Assembly: GCA_937895465.1 (NCBI GenBank)
Contig: CALAYY010000234.1
Coordinates: forward strand, 1 to 12,767
Origin: an uncultured Clostridia bacterium
GTDB taxonomy: Bacteria > Bacillota > Clostridia > Christensenellales > DUVY01
Length of the DNA stretch: 12,767 nucleotides
Direction: 5' to 3'
Of the stretch, positions 7,671-12,767 are shown in pieces (within the stretch, counting starts at the first letter, position 1; the number at the start of each line of letters is the position of its first letter). The notes below the pieces were generated by a model. It did not search any database, was not told where the DNA came from, and saw only the letters and a program-made list of their open reading frames with translations. Made by a program: the position numbers and the translations under genes.

Positions 7671-7955
7671 TTATTCTACAACAGCGAGTACATCGCTTTG
7701 ACGCAAAATAGTAACATCTTTGCCGTCAATTTTAAATTCGCTGCCAGCATACTTGCTGTACAAAATCTTGTCACCGACTTTTAGCTGCATAACAACATCC
7801 TTGCCGTCAACAAGTCCGCCGGGACCTACTGCAATAACTTTTGCCAATTGCGGCTTTTCTTGTGCAGTGTTAGGTAACACTATGCCACTCTTGGTCTTTT
7901 CTTCGGCCTCAACGGCCTCAATAACAATTTTGTCAAACAAAGGCTTAATCTTCAT
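7671..7955 (-). CDS. groS: Co-chaperonin GroES (Hsp10)
   Basis: A 94-residue subunit of the heptameric lid that closes the GroEL cavity. MKIKPLFDKIVIEAVEAEEKT leads into the mobile loop (about 18-34). The loop carries the hydrophobic GIVL (24-27) that contacts GroEL. IAVGPGG, VGDKILYSKYAGSEFKIDG and the C-terminal ILRQSDVLAVVE complete the family pattern. AAGGAGGG lies about 7 bp before the ATG, a strong ribosome site. It is the first gene of the groES-groEL operon. No CIRCE operator (TTAGCACTC-N9-GAGTGCTAA) is visible in the 172 bp upstream, so control may not be by HrcA. Confidence 0.97.
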   Translation of the reverse strand: MKIKPLFDKIVIEAVEAEEKTKSGIVLPNTAQEKPQLAKVIAVGPGGLVDGKDVVMQLKVGDKILYSKYAGSEFKIDGKDVTILRQSDVLAVVE

Positions 7956-7985
7956 AGATTATCCCTCCTTTTATATAGATATTTT

Positions 7986-8039
7986 TTTTGACTATTTTAC
8001 TGACTTGGTTTATTTTTCCAAAAGTCAAAAGATATTATA
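7986..8039 (-). promoter_or_regulatory. groES upstream region with inverted repeat and possible -10
   Basis: TATAAT on the minus strand (8034-8039) is the best -10 candidate for groES, but no good -35 fits it. Between it and the gene lies an inverted repeat, TTTTGACT (7986-7993) with AGTCAAAA (8023-8030), plus a nested imperfect pair GACTTGG/CCAAAAGTC (8002-8026). It matches neither CIRCE nor the CtsR heptad spacing. It could be an operator or a leader hairpin. Confidence 0.3.
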
Positions 8040-8112
8040 CAATATCAACCTAAAAAATGCTAGTATTTTAGTAAGTTTTACACCCTTAAGGCGTGCTTTT
8101 AGTGTCACAATT

Positions 8113-8121
8113 TGGTATAAT
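8113..8121 (+). promoter_or_regulatory. Extended -10 promoter of the dCMP deaminase gene
   Basis: TGGTATAAT is a perfect extended -10 element ending only 6 bp before the ATG at 8128. A start of transcription at the usual distance falls on or next to that ATG, leaving no room for a ribosome site. No convincing -35 is seen. Confidence 0.55.
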
Positions 8122-8127
8122 TTTTTT

Positions 8128-8640
8128 ATGATGAACAAACAAAAGAATGATATTAATTTTGAAACAGGGGATAATCTCAATCCTGTATTTGACAAATGGG
8201 ATGACAGGTTTATGCAAGTGGCACACCTTGTGAGTAGCTGGTCGTCTTGTATTAGACCCAACCGCCAAATCGGTGCGGTCATAGTGCAGAATAAGCGGAT
8301 AATTGCTACAGGTTACAACGGCGCGCCCAGCGGTATTAAGACCTGTGCTGAAAAAGGCTATTGTATGCGCGAGCGGTTGGGGATAGAAAGCGGTACTCGT
8401 ACCGAAATGTGTTATGCCGCCCATGCCGAACAAAATGCAATAGTTCAGGCTGCAAGACTGGGGATTTCTATAGACCAAGCGACTCTTTATTGTACGCATC
8501 AGCCTTGCGTAACATGTGCCAAACTAATAATCAACAGCGGAATACAAAGGGTTGTTTATGAACAAGGCTATCCGGACGCATTTGCAAGAGAGCTTTTTTG
8601 TGAAGCTGGGGTGAGACTGGAACAGTATAGTAAGAAATGA
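8128..8640 (+). CDS. dCMP deaminase (ComEB-like, zinc-dependent)
   Basis: The enzyme deaminates dCMP to dUMP, which feeds thymidylate synthesis; it is cytosolic. The 170-residue protein has the cytidine/deoxycytidylate deaminase zinc site: HAE (His99, Glu101 as the proton shuttle) and PCVTC (Cys127, Cys130). RPNRQIGAVIV and ATGYNGAPSG are typical of dCMP deaminases, and the Cys-rich stretch around 73-79 is also found in this group. In Bacillota the relative in the competence locus is called comEB, but no other com genes are here. Two ATGs in a row (8128 and 8131) can start the protein. There is no Shine-Dalgarno sequence, and the promoter suggests a leaderless mRNA. The frame stays open upstream into the groES region, but no start with a ribosome site exists there. 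The gene is divergent from groES. Confidence 0.92.
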   Translation: MMNKQKNDINFETGDNLNPVFDKWDDRFMQVAHLVSSWSSCIRPNRQIGAVIVQNKRIIATGYNGAPSGIKTCAEKGYCMRERLGIESGTRTEMCYAAHAEQNAIVQAARLGISIDQATLYCTHQPCVTCAKLIINSGIQRVVYEQGYPDAFARELFCEAGVRLEQYSKK

Positions 8641-8735
8641 GAGGGATATCAATACTTTCCCCTCCATATGTTCTCCAAAACTCACATCAATATTCTTGTT
8701 ATTTCAAAAATAGACTTCAATGACAGGAGGTAAAG

Positions 8736-10124
8736 GTGAAAAGAATCTTTGATAGAAGAGTAGAACAAGTTATTGAATATTCTTGCATGAAAGATATAAA
8801 GCACATGGTTATTTATTATTTAGATTTACCTTTTGTGCTTGGAATCGATATGCCATATCACGAAATGACAATAAATAATTGCTATGTTGAATTTCTTCAA
8901 CCAGTAAATCGTTTTATTACTTTTTTCTCAGAGAAAAAATGGCAAGATACTAAAGACCTTCCTGGAAAAACTGTTATTAGTGTTACCCCGACAAGTGACG
9001 GAGTAAGGTATACATCTGAGATAAGTAAAGTATGTATTTTCATTGAGATAAAAGACGATGAATACGATAATGTATATTCCATCTTTAAAGCAGATAAAGA
9101 TCAAAGAGCAATTTTGCTCCATAACATAATGTATATATTGAGAAATAAATTGACTGAGATACGGACAGATACTTTTGATTTGGATGTTTCTCAATTTGGT
9201 GCAGAAAGAGTTATGTTACTATCTCATGATAATAGTTTTGAAACATTTGAGGCAGACCATTTTATAATTTCCCCTAAATATAAATACAAAAAAGAGTATC
9301 AGTTACCCGTTGGAGGTACAGAGCAAGTTAATGGTAGTTCTGTAATAATCTGGCGTTATTATGCAAAGAAATGCGAGATAGCGTTTAATGAGTACCAAAA
9401 CTTGGACTGTATTTTATTTGCAGGAATCACCTTTGAATCATATGCATCATATTTACTTCATAAAAATGGACTGTACGACAAATATTACTCTGATAATGTG
9501 AACCCAGGTTTTTTTGATATTATTAAGTATTTAAAACAAGAAAATGCTATTAACAAGGAACGATATATATTATTAAAAGGATCCTTTGGTCAGATCAAAG
9601 ATTATCGAAATGATGTGGTACATGGAAAAATCAATTCAATAATGCAAGAAAGAAATAAAGCAATAATTGCGTACAACTCTGTTGTTACAGCATTTTCAAC
9701 GATTCAGTTTGAAAACTCAATTGGTAAACATATGAATATCAAAGCTGAAAGTGAAAATATGAATGAGTTAGTTAATAAATTTAGAAATAAAGATTATTCT
9801 TGTTTAGATGGCTTTAAGAAAAATATAGTTAATAATATATTTGTAATGTGTTCAACGTATTATATTGGACTTATAAATTATTATAAAAAAGATTATGATG
9901 AAGCATCAAAATGTTTCGAAAAATGCTGCAATAAGAAACGTTTCTTTGTTCAATCATTATATAATTTGTGTAAAATAAGTATAGCGATTAATAGCGATGA
10001 AAAATTAGTAAAATTTGCGAATGAATTAAATGATTACATCAATAGTGGTCAAGCCTCAGATCAAGAGATTGATTATTATAAGCAAATATGGCCCAAGGAA
10101 GAAGGCTTTCTCAAGGGGATATGA
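8736..10124 (+). CDS. Large HEPN-domain protein with C-terminal TPR-like segment, probable defence protein
   Basis: I do not recognise a named family for this 462-residue protein. Start: GTG with AGGAGG 5 bp upstream. Residues 1-205 are a mixed, beta-rich region (ISVTPTSDGVRYTSEISKVCIFIEIKDD at 81-108) with no motif I know, so only domain-level description is possible. Residues 212-320 look like a HEPN helical domain: a leading helix FAGITFESYASYLLHKNG (228-245), then KDYRNDVVHG (288-297), where Arg291 and His296 form the RX4H signature of HEPN RNases. Residues 370-405 (YYIGLINYYKKDYDEASKCFEKC) look like one TPR, perhaps followed by a second. HEPN proteins often act as RNases in abortive infection or toxin systems; that role here is inference. 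The gene is AT-rich, downstream of a housekeeping gene and next to transposase debris. No antitoxin-like partner is visible. Confidence 0.7.
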   Translation: MKRIFDRRVEQVIEYSCMKDIKHMVIYYLDLPFVLGIDMPYHEMTINNCYVEFLQPVNRFITFFSEKKWQDTKDLPGKTVISVTPTSDGVRYTSEISKVCIFIEIKDDEYDNVYSIFKADKDQRAILLHNIMYILRNKLTEIRTDTFDLDVSQFGAERVMLLSHDNSFETFEADHFIISPKYKYKKEYQLPVGGTEQVNGSSVIIWRYYAKKCEIAFNEYQNLDCILFAGITFESYASYLLHKNGLYDKYYSDNVNPGFFDIIKYLKQENAINKERYILLKGSFGQIKDYRNDVVHGKINSIMQERNKAIIAYNSVVTAFSTIQFENSIGKHMNIKAESENMNELVNKFRNKDYSCLDGFKKNIVNNIFVMCSTYYIGLINYYKKDYDEASKCFEKCCNKKRFFVQSLYNLCKISIAINSDEKLVKFANELNDYINSGQASDQEIDYYKQIWPKEEGFLKGI

Positions 10125-10151
10125 TACTTGACATAGAAATAACATTTAGAC

Positions 10152-10206
10152 ATGCCTAGAAAAATGAGAGAAAAAAGCTTATTTCATGCTATGGTCAAGG
10201 GGACGG
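10152..10206 (+). pseudogene. N-terminal remnant of a Y1 (REP-associated/IS200-like) transposase
   Basis: Starting at the ATG at 10152 the frame encodes MPRKMREKSLFHAMVKGT, then runs into the IS3 left end and stops at 10239-10241. The pattern MPRK-R-KS...H-M-(R/K)G matches the start of HUH (Y1) transposases of the REP-associated type, where the stretch usually reads like YHVMLRG. Only 18 codons survive; the catalytic HUH and Tyr parts are absent, also to the right of the element. The match is short, hence the moderate confidence. Confidence 0.55.
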
Positions 10207-10244
10207 TGAACTGCACCCAAAAAAGTGGAGATGAAAATTAGTCA
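10207..10244 (+). repeat. IS3 left inverted repeat (IRL)
   Basis: It opens TGAACTGCACCCAAAA and ends TTAGTCA. It matches the reverse complement of 11428-11465 across the first 16 and last 7 positions, with scattered mismatches between. Confidence 0.92.
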
Positions 10245-10246
10245 TG

Positions 10247-10255
10247 TGATATAAT
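10247..10255 (+). promoter_or_regulatory. Extended -10 promoter for IS orfA
   Basis: TGATATAAT lies just inside the left repeat, with orfA starting 22 bp downstream behind AGGAAAGGGG. The -35 position would fall inside the left repeat, as is common in IS3 elements, but no good -35 hexamer is seen there. Confidence 0.5.
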
Positions 10256-10276
10256 ATAAGAGGAAAGGGGTATCAT

Positions 10277-10567
10277 ATGAAGAAGCGACAAGGATTGAAT
10301 AGAGAGCTAAAATTACAGATATGCAAAGAGCGTTTTGAAGAGGGAAAATCCACAAACGAGCTTGCAAAAAAGTATAATGTCTGCCAACGAACAATAATCC
10401 GTGCAAGCAATGAATATAGAAAGAGCGGCGAAGAAGCTTTTGCCGAAAAGAATAAAAAAGCTAAGCCTGAAGAAAGCCTAGAAAATAAGATAAAGCGGTT
10501 GGAAAAAGAAAATGAGTTTTTACGAAGGATACAAAAGGAGCTTTTGCCGTACGCAAAAAAAAAGTAA
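10277..10567 (+). CDS. IS3-family transposase OrfA (helix-turn-helix)
   Basis: A 96-residue protein whose N-terminal half (10-50, LKLQICKERFEEGKSTNELA...VCQRTIIRASNEY) is a helix-turn-helix that binds the element's ends. The C-terminal part (68-92, ENKIKRLEKENEFLRRIQKEL) is a leucine-zipper-like coiled coil, as in OrfA and the OrfAB fusion of IS3 elements. AGGAAAGGGG at 10261-10270 is the ribosome site. The gene ends in a run of nine A (10555-10563) followed by G. There A-AAA-AAG (10558-10564) lets ribosomes slip back one base and continue into orfB, making the OrfAB transposase. By itself OrfA tends to act as a regulator of transposition. This part of the element is intact. Confidence 0.9.
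   Translation: MKKRQGLNRELKLQICKERFEEGKSTNELAKKYNVCQRTIIRASNEYRKSGEEAFAEKNKKAKPEESLENKIKRLEKENEFLRRIQKELLPYAKKK
10558..10564 (+). promoter_or_regulatory. Programmed -1 ribosomal frameshift site (A AAA AAG)
   Basis: In the orfA frame the codons are AAA-AAA-AAG-TAA, giving the classical IS3 slippery heptamer immediately before the stop. Slipping by -1 enters the frame beginning K-V-I-F-E-V-I-T-A-Y-R-K-E-Y, which is the OrfB start. Confidence 0.85.
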
Positions 10568-11399
10568 TTTTTGAAGTAATAACCGCTTACCGTAAAGAAT
10601 ACACGATAAGTTATTTATGTAAACAACTTAATGTATCGGTAAGCGGATATTACAAAAGCAAAAAAGCCTTAAAACCGATTGATGATGAGCGATGGTATAA
10701 GATAATAGCCGGGATAAAAATGGTTTTAGGGAAGTATATGGCTATAGGAAGGTAACCTTTTGTGCTCAAAAAGAACTGGGACTCGTTGTAAACCATAAAA
10801 AAATCTACCGTATAATGGTAAAATATGCACTATTAAGCAAAATACGGCGGAAGAAAAGCAGTAATTATAGTAATTACGATGAAGGCTTTATTAATATTTA
10901 CGACAACGAATTGAACAGAAGATTTGCTCAAGATATGCCGAATAAGGTTTGGATGCAGGATATAACAGAAATAAAGCTAAAGGACGGCAAGCTGTATATG
11001 GCAGCGGTAATGGATGCGCATAGGAGCGAGTTGGTCAGCCTGCAATACTCTATGAATAACAATGTGGATTTGGTGATGAGTGCAGTGCGGACAGCGATAA
11101 AGAAGAGAAAATGTGAATTAATACATAGTGACCGAGGCTTTCAATATACAAGCATGCCTTACAAAAAACTGATGGAAGAATGCGGAATAAGAATATCCAT
11201 GAGCCGACCTGCTAATCCGAAAGATAACGCGCCTATGGAGAGCTTTTTCGGAGTTCTGAAAACTGAATGCTTATATCGAATAAGGCCAAAAACAATTGCA
11301 GAAGCGATATCCTTAATAGAAACTTTTGTGGGATATTATAACAATGAACGCATAATTTTGAAGTATGGCGGTGCGCCAAAAAAATGCTTACTCCCCTAG
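10564..11399 (+). pseudogene. IS3-family transposase OrfB, broken by a frameshift
   Basis: OrfB carries the DDE strand-transfer domain. The first piece (10564-10755) reads VIFEVITAYRKEYTISYLCKQL...SGYYKSKK, the usual HTH_21-type start, and then meets a TAA at 10753. The frame that continues the family sequence (NGFREVYGYRKVTF..., leading into 10815-11399) is shifted by one base. The break lies near the five-A run at 10716-10720, where one missing A would restore the frame. The second piece keeps WMQDITEI (first Asp), IHSDRGFQYTS (second Asp) and PMESFFGVLKTE (Glu), plus the YYNNERI motif. Its end, GGAPKKCLLP, is unusual; one extra A in the seven-A run before 11385 would give KKMLTPLGE. Alternatives to true decay are homopolymer sequencing errors. 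Confidence 0.85.
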
Positions 11400-11407
11400 G
11401 GGAGTAA
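11388..11407. repeat. 20-bp perfect palindrome over the orfB stop
   Basis: TTACTCCCCT and its exact complement AGGGGAGTAA abut with no spacer, and the TAG stop (11397-11399) lies inside. The palindrome is GC-rich in an AT-rich element and 58 bp from the right end. It could form a cruciform or act as a weak terminator, though no T-run follows. Confidence 0.6.
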
Positions 11408-11427
11408 CTAACAACAAAATATCCTAG

Positions 11428-11465
11428 TGACTAACTTCTTTTTCTACCATTTTGGGTGCAGTTCA
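11428..11465 (+). repeat. IS3 right inverted repeat (IRR)
   Basis: It starts TGACTAAC on the inner side and ends TTTTGGGTGCAGTTCA at the element border. It is the complement of the left repeat with about 8 mismatches out of 38. The last base, A at 11465, fixes the element's right edge. Confidence 0.92.
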
Positions 11466-11478
11466 TGTGATATTTGAC

Positions 11479-12126
11479 ATGGTGAAGATATTGGTAAACG
11501 AAAAGACTAAGATATTAGCAAAGATAATTATTGGATTAATATTAATTCAAGGTATCAGAATTGCTTTGAAACTGTATGTGTTTATCTTTATTGAAAGAAC
11601 ACTTTTTACAGATACCATTATAACGGCTTTATTTATGACTGTTTTGGTACTTATCGGTGTTACAATCGCAAAAAAGAAAGGCATCTCACTTTCTGTATTC
11701 CCAACTAGACACAAAATAATCTATGTGATAGTTACTATTGCCGCTTTGGCACTGCTTATTTCAACTCCGTTTATTACAGGAGAAAAACCGCTTTTTATTG
11801 TATCTTCACTGGTGTTTTCGTCATTGATAACACCAATATTTGAAGAATTGATATTTAGAGGGTATGTTTGGAATAAACTTGAAGAAAAGTTTAAAAGCAA
11901 ACTTACTGTCTATATTATCACGACGCTGTTATTTGCGATATGGCATCTTGGCTATATAGATACAGTTATATTTAGGGCAGGGGCAAGCAATATAACATTT
12001 ATAATGCTGATGAAAGTTGTCACAGGGTTATGTTTTGGGATTGTGTTAGGTGCAGTTAGATGTAAAACAAAAAATTGCTATTCTACTATAATCCTGCACG
12101 GCGTAATGAATATGTTTGGCAGATAA
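11479..12126 (+). CDS. CPBP-family intramembrane metalloprotease
   Basis: A 215-residue membrane protein of the CPBP (CAAX protease and bacteriocin-processing, formerly Abi) family, which includes Rce1-like glutamic/metal-type proteases and bacteriocin self-immunity proteins. All three motifs are present: EELIFRGYVW (E122, E123, R127), FAIWHLGY (H156) and HGVMN (H207, N211). Hydrophobic stretches at about 13-38, 46-64, 80-98, 105-121, 142-160 and 173-193 suggest six or so membrane segments. I choose the ATG at 11479 because it leaves a short charged lead before the first segment, but no ribosome site precedes it. An in-frame TTG at 11452 lies inside the IS end. The gene begins 14 bp past the IS3 border, so its native leader, and perhaps its first codons, have been replaced. 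Substrate unknown. Confidence 0.85.
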   Translation: MVKILVNEKTKILAKIIIGLILIQGIRIALKLYVFIFIERTLFTDTIITALFMTVLVLIGVTIAKKKGISLSVFPTRHKIIYVIVTIAALALLISTPFITGEKPLFIVSSLVFSSLITPIFEELIFRGYVWNKLEEKFKSKLTVYIITTLLFAIWHLGYIDTVIFRAGASNITFIMLMKVVTGLCFGIVLGAVRCKTKNCYSTIILHGVMNMFGR

Positions 12127-12342
12127 GTTATAGGTTTTTTAATTTCTTAATAATGCAAATTTAAGTCTTCCAAAATCGGCTTCCCATAGGTTGAAACCCA
12201 CTTAACAAAACATCTATTACGGCTGGCGTTTTCAGCTATTAAGCACCAACTATACTGGAAAAGTTTATTGATAAAGGTAAATATAAAGCTATTAAATTAT
12301 GCTATAATAAAAAAAAGAACATTTTAAAAAGAGAGGGTTTTT
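12127..12342. other. Intergenic gap of 216 bp
   Basis: No gene or RNA is recognisable here. It contains a small hairpin (GCTG...CAGC, 12222-12236 region), a repeated AGCTATTAA (near 12234 and 12287), and the downstream gene's promoter near its right end. The middle part is less AT-rich than the rest, and on the minus strand a 24-codon stretch without start is open. I could not assign this to any known element. Confidence 0.4.
12300..12308 (+). promoter_or_regulatory. Extended -10 promoter of the DsrE-family gene
   Basis: TGCTATAAT is a perfect extended -10 element. Transcription would start near 12315 and give a leader of about 28 bases with GAGAGGG (12331-12337) as the ribosome site. No consensus -35 at the right distance. 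Confidence 0.55.
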
Positions 12343-12693
12343 ATGACAGAATATAAGGTTATATTTCATATTGATGAGATTAATAAGTGGAAGCTTTTGT
12401 TAAATAATGTTATTAACTTATTAGATGCCGCAGAAAATGATAAGTTTTATATTGAGGTTTTGGCTAATTCGGAGGCGGTTAAATATTATGATACAAAGCA
12501 AAATCTGCAAGCTGATATTGACATTATGGAAAATTTGAACAAAAAAGGTGTAAATTTTGTAGCTTGTAATAATGCATTAAGAGGGTTTGATATAAAAAAA
12601 GACACCCTGATTAGTTTTGTCAAAATTGTTCCTGCAGGAGTTATGGAGCTTGTAAAAAAACAAAGTGAAGGATACTTTTATATAAAACCATAA
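12343..12693 (+). CDS. DsrE-family protein
   Basis: A 116-residue, probably cytosolic protein with the DsrE/DsrF-like alpha-beta fold. It opens YKVIFHIDEINKWKLLLNNVINLL, a strand and helix pattern of this family, followed by FYIEVLANSEAVKYY. The conserved end has FVACNNALRGFDI with Cys75 at the position of the family's reactive cysteine, and then IVPAGVMELVKKQSEGYFYIKP. True DsrE proteins pass sulfur to partner proteins; in stand-alone members like this one the partner and even the sulfur role are unproven. GAGAGGG lies 5 bp before the ATG, a clear ribosome site. The gene has its own promoter, and nothing recognisable follows it in the last 74 bp. Confidence 0.85.
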   Translation: MTEYKVIFHIDEINKWKLLLNNVINLLDAAENDKFYIEVLANSEAVKYYDTKQNLQADIDIMENLNKKGVNFVACNNALRGFDIKKDTLISFVKIVPAGVMELVKKQSEGYFYIKP

Positions 12694-12767
12694 ATAAGTT
12701 TTTGGTCATTTAGTGAGAATAAAGAATTGCCTATTTAGCTTATTATTTAGGATAAGAAGCATAAATA

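Larger units (their letters stand above)
10207..11465 (+). mobile_element. IS3-family insertion sequence (IS150-like), 1259 bp
   Basis: The element is bounded by 38-bp imperfect inverted repeats that begin TGAACTGCACCC and finish with TTAGTCA on the inner side; I count about 30 of 38 matches. The ends are TG...CA, as in the IS3 family. It encodes an OrfA with a helix-turn-helix, an A-AAA-AAG slippery site, and an OrfB with a DDE catalytic core split by a frameshift. Flanks ACGG on the left and TGTG on the right show no target duplication. It is probably unable to move by itself. Confidence 0.93.

Noticed and set aside
7986..8030. Possible CtsR operator in front of groES (TTTGAC repeats).
   Set aside because: The heptads are in the wrong spacing and orientation for the CtsR direct repeat.
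7720..8127. The dCMP deaminase frame stays open far upstream, through groES on the other strand.
   Set aside because: The upstream residues show no family similarity, overlap groES antisense, and have no ribosome site. The family start fits the ATG pair at 8128/8131.
8641..8735. GAGAGGGA...TCCCCTC after the dCMP deaminase gene as a terminator.
   Set aside because: The stem is imperfect and no T-run follows. I see only the GTG gene's AGGAGG site as supported in this gap.
12161..12238. A 24-codon open stretch on the minus strand in the gap after the CPBP gene.
   Set aside because: It has no start codon or ribosome site and no recognisable family; too short to call a gene fragment.
1..12767. 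CRISPR arrays, tRNA or rRNA genes, riboswitches, attachment sites.
   Set aside because: I looked for regularly spaced repeats, tRNA-like cloverleaf ends and known riboswitch cores and found none that I could support.

Overview
The window reads as chromosomal DNA from a low-GC Gram-positive bacterium, most likely an uncultured member of the Clostridia (Bacillota). The signs are AT-rich coding sequence, AGGAGG-type ribosome binding sites, TGnTATAAT-type promoters, a GroEL with a short GGM-type tail, and a gene set (birA, acpS, nnr, groES-groEL, comEB-like dCMP deaminase) typical of that group. I cannot name the genus.

Layout. (1) Positions 1-4038 are housekeeping genes: the 3' part of a biotin-protein ligase, a P1/DmpA-type Ntn hydrolase, holo-ACP synthase, a convergent gene for a conserved helical protein of unknown function with repeated Glu-His pairs, and a fused NAD(P)HX epimerase/dehydratase. 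(2) Positions 4103-5919 are an AT-rich type II restriction-modification pair. The nuclease resembles NgoPII and the cytosine methylase is close to M.HaeIII, so both point to the target GGCC. A strong bidirectional hairpin terminator closes this block. (3) Positions 6011-7955, on the minus strand, are the groES-groEL chaperonin operon, with no visible CIRCE operator. Divergent from it is a dCMP deaminase gene whose promoter lies so close to the ATG that its mRNA may be leaderless. (4) From 8736 on the DNA is accessory. It holds a 462-residue protein with a HEPN-type RX4H motif and a C-terminal TPR-like segment, then an 18-codon remnant of a Y1/REP-associated transposase. An IS3-family element of 1259 bp (10207-11465) follows, with a programmed -1 frameshift site and a broken second reading frame. 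After it come a CPBP-family membrane protease starting right at the element's right end, and a DsrE-family protein.

How it fits together. The core genes cover cofactor and carrier-protein modification (BirA, AcpS), metabolite repair (Nnr), protein folding (GroES/EL) and dTTP precursor supply (dCMP deaminase). Two AT-rich insertions flank the chaperonin/deaminase core: a restriction-modification system, and a probable defence or mobile patch (HEPN protein, transposase debris, IS3 element, CPBP protease). The most promising little-described item is the HEPN-TPR protein at 8736-10124. The most informative structural story is the IS3 element: no target duplication, a beheaded Y1 transposase on its left and a CPBP gene without a ribosome binding site on its right, which together suggest a deletion next to the insertion.
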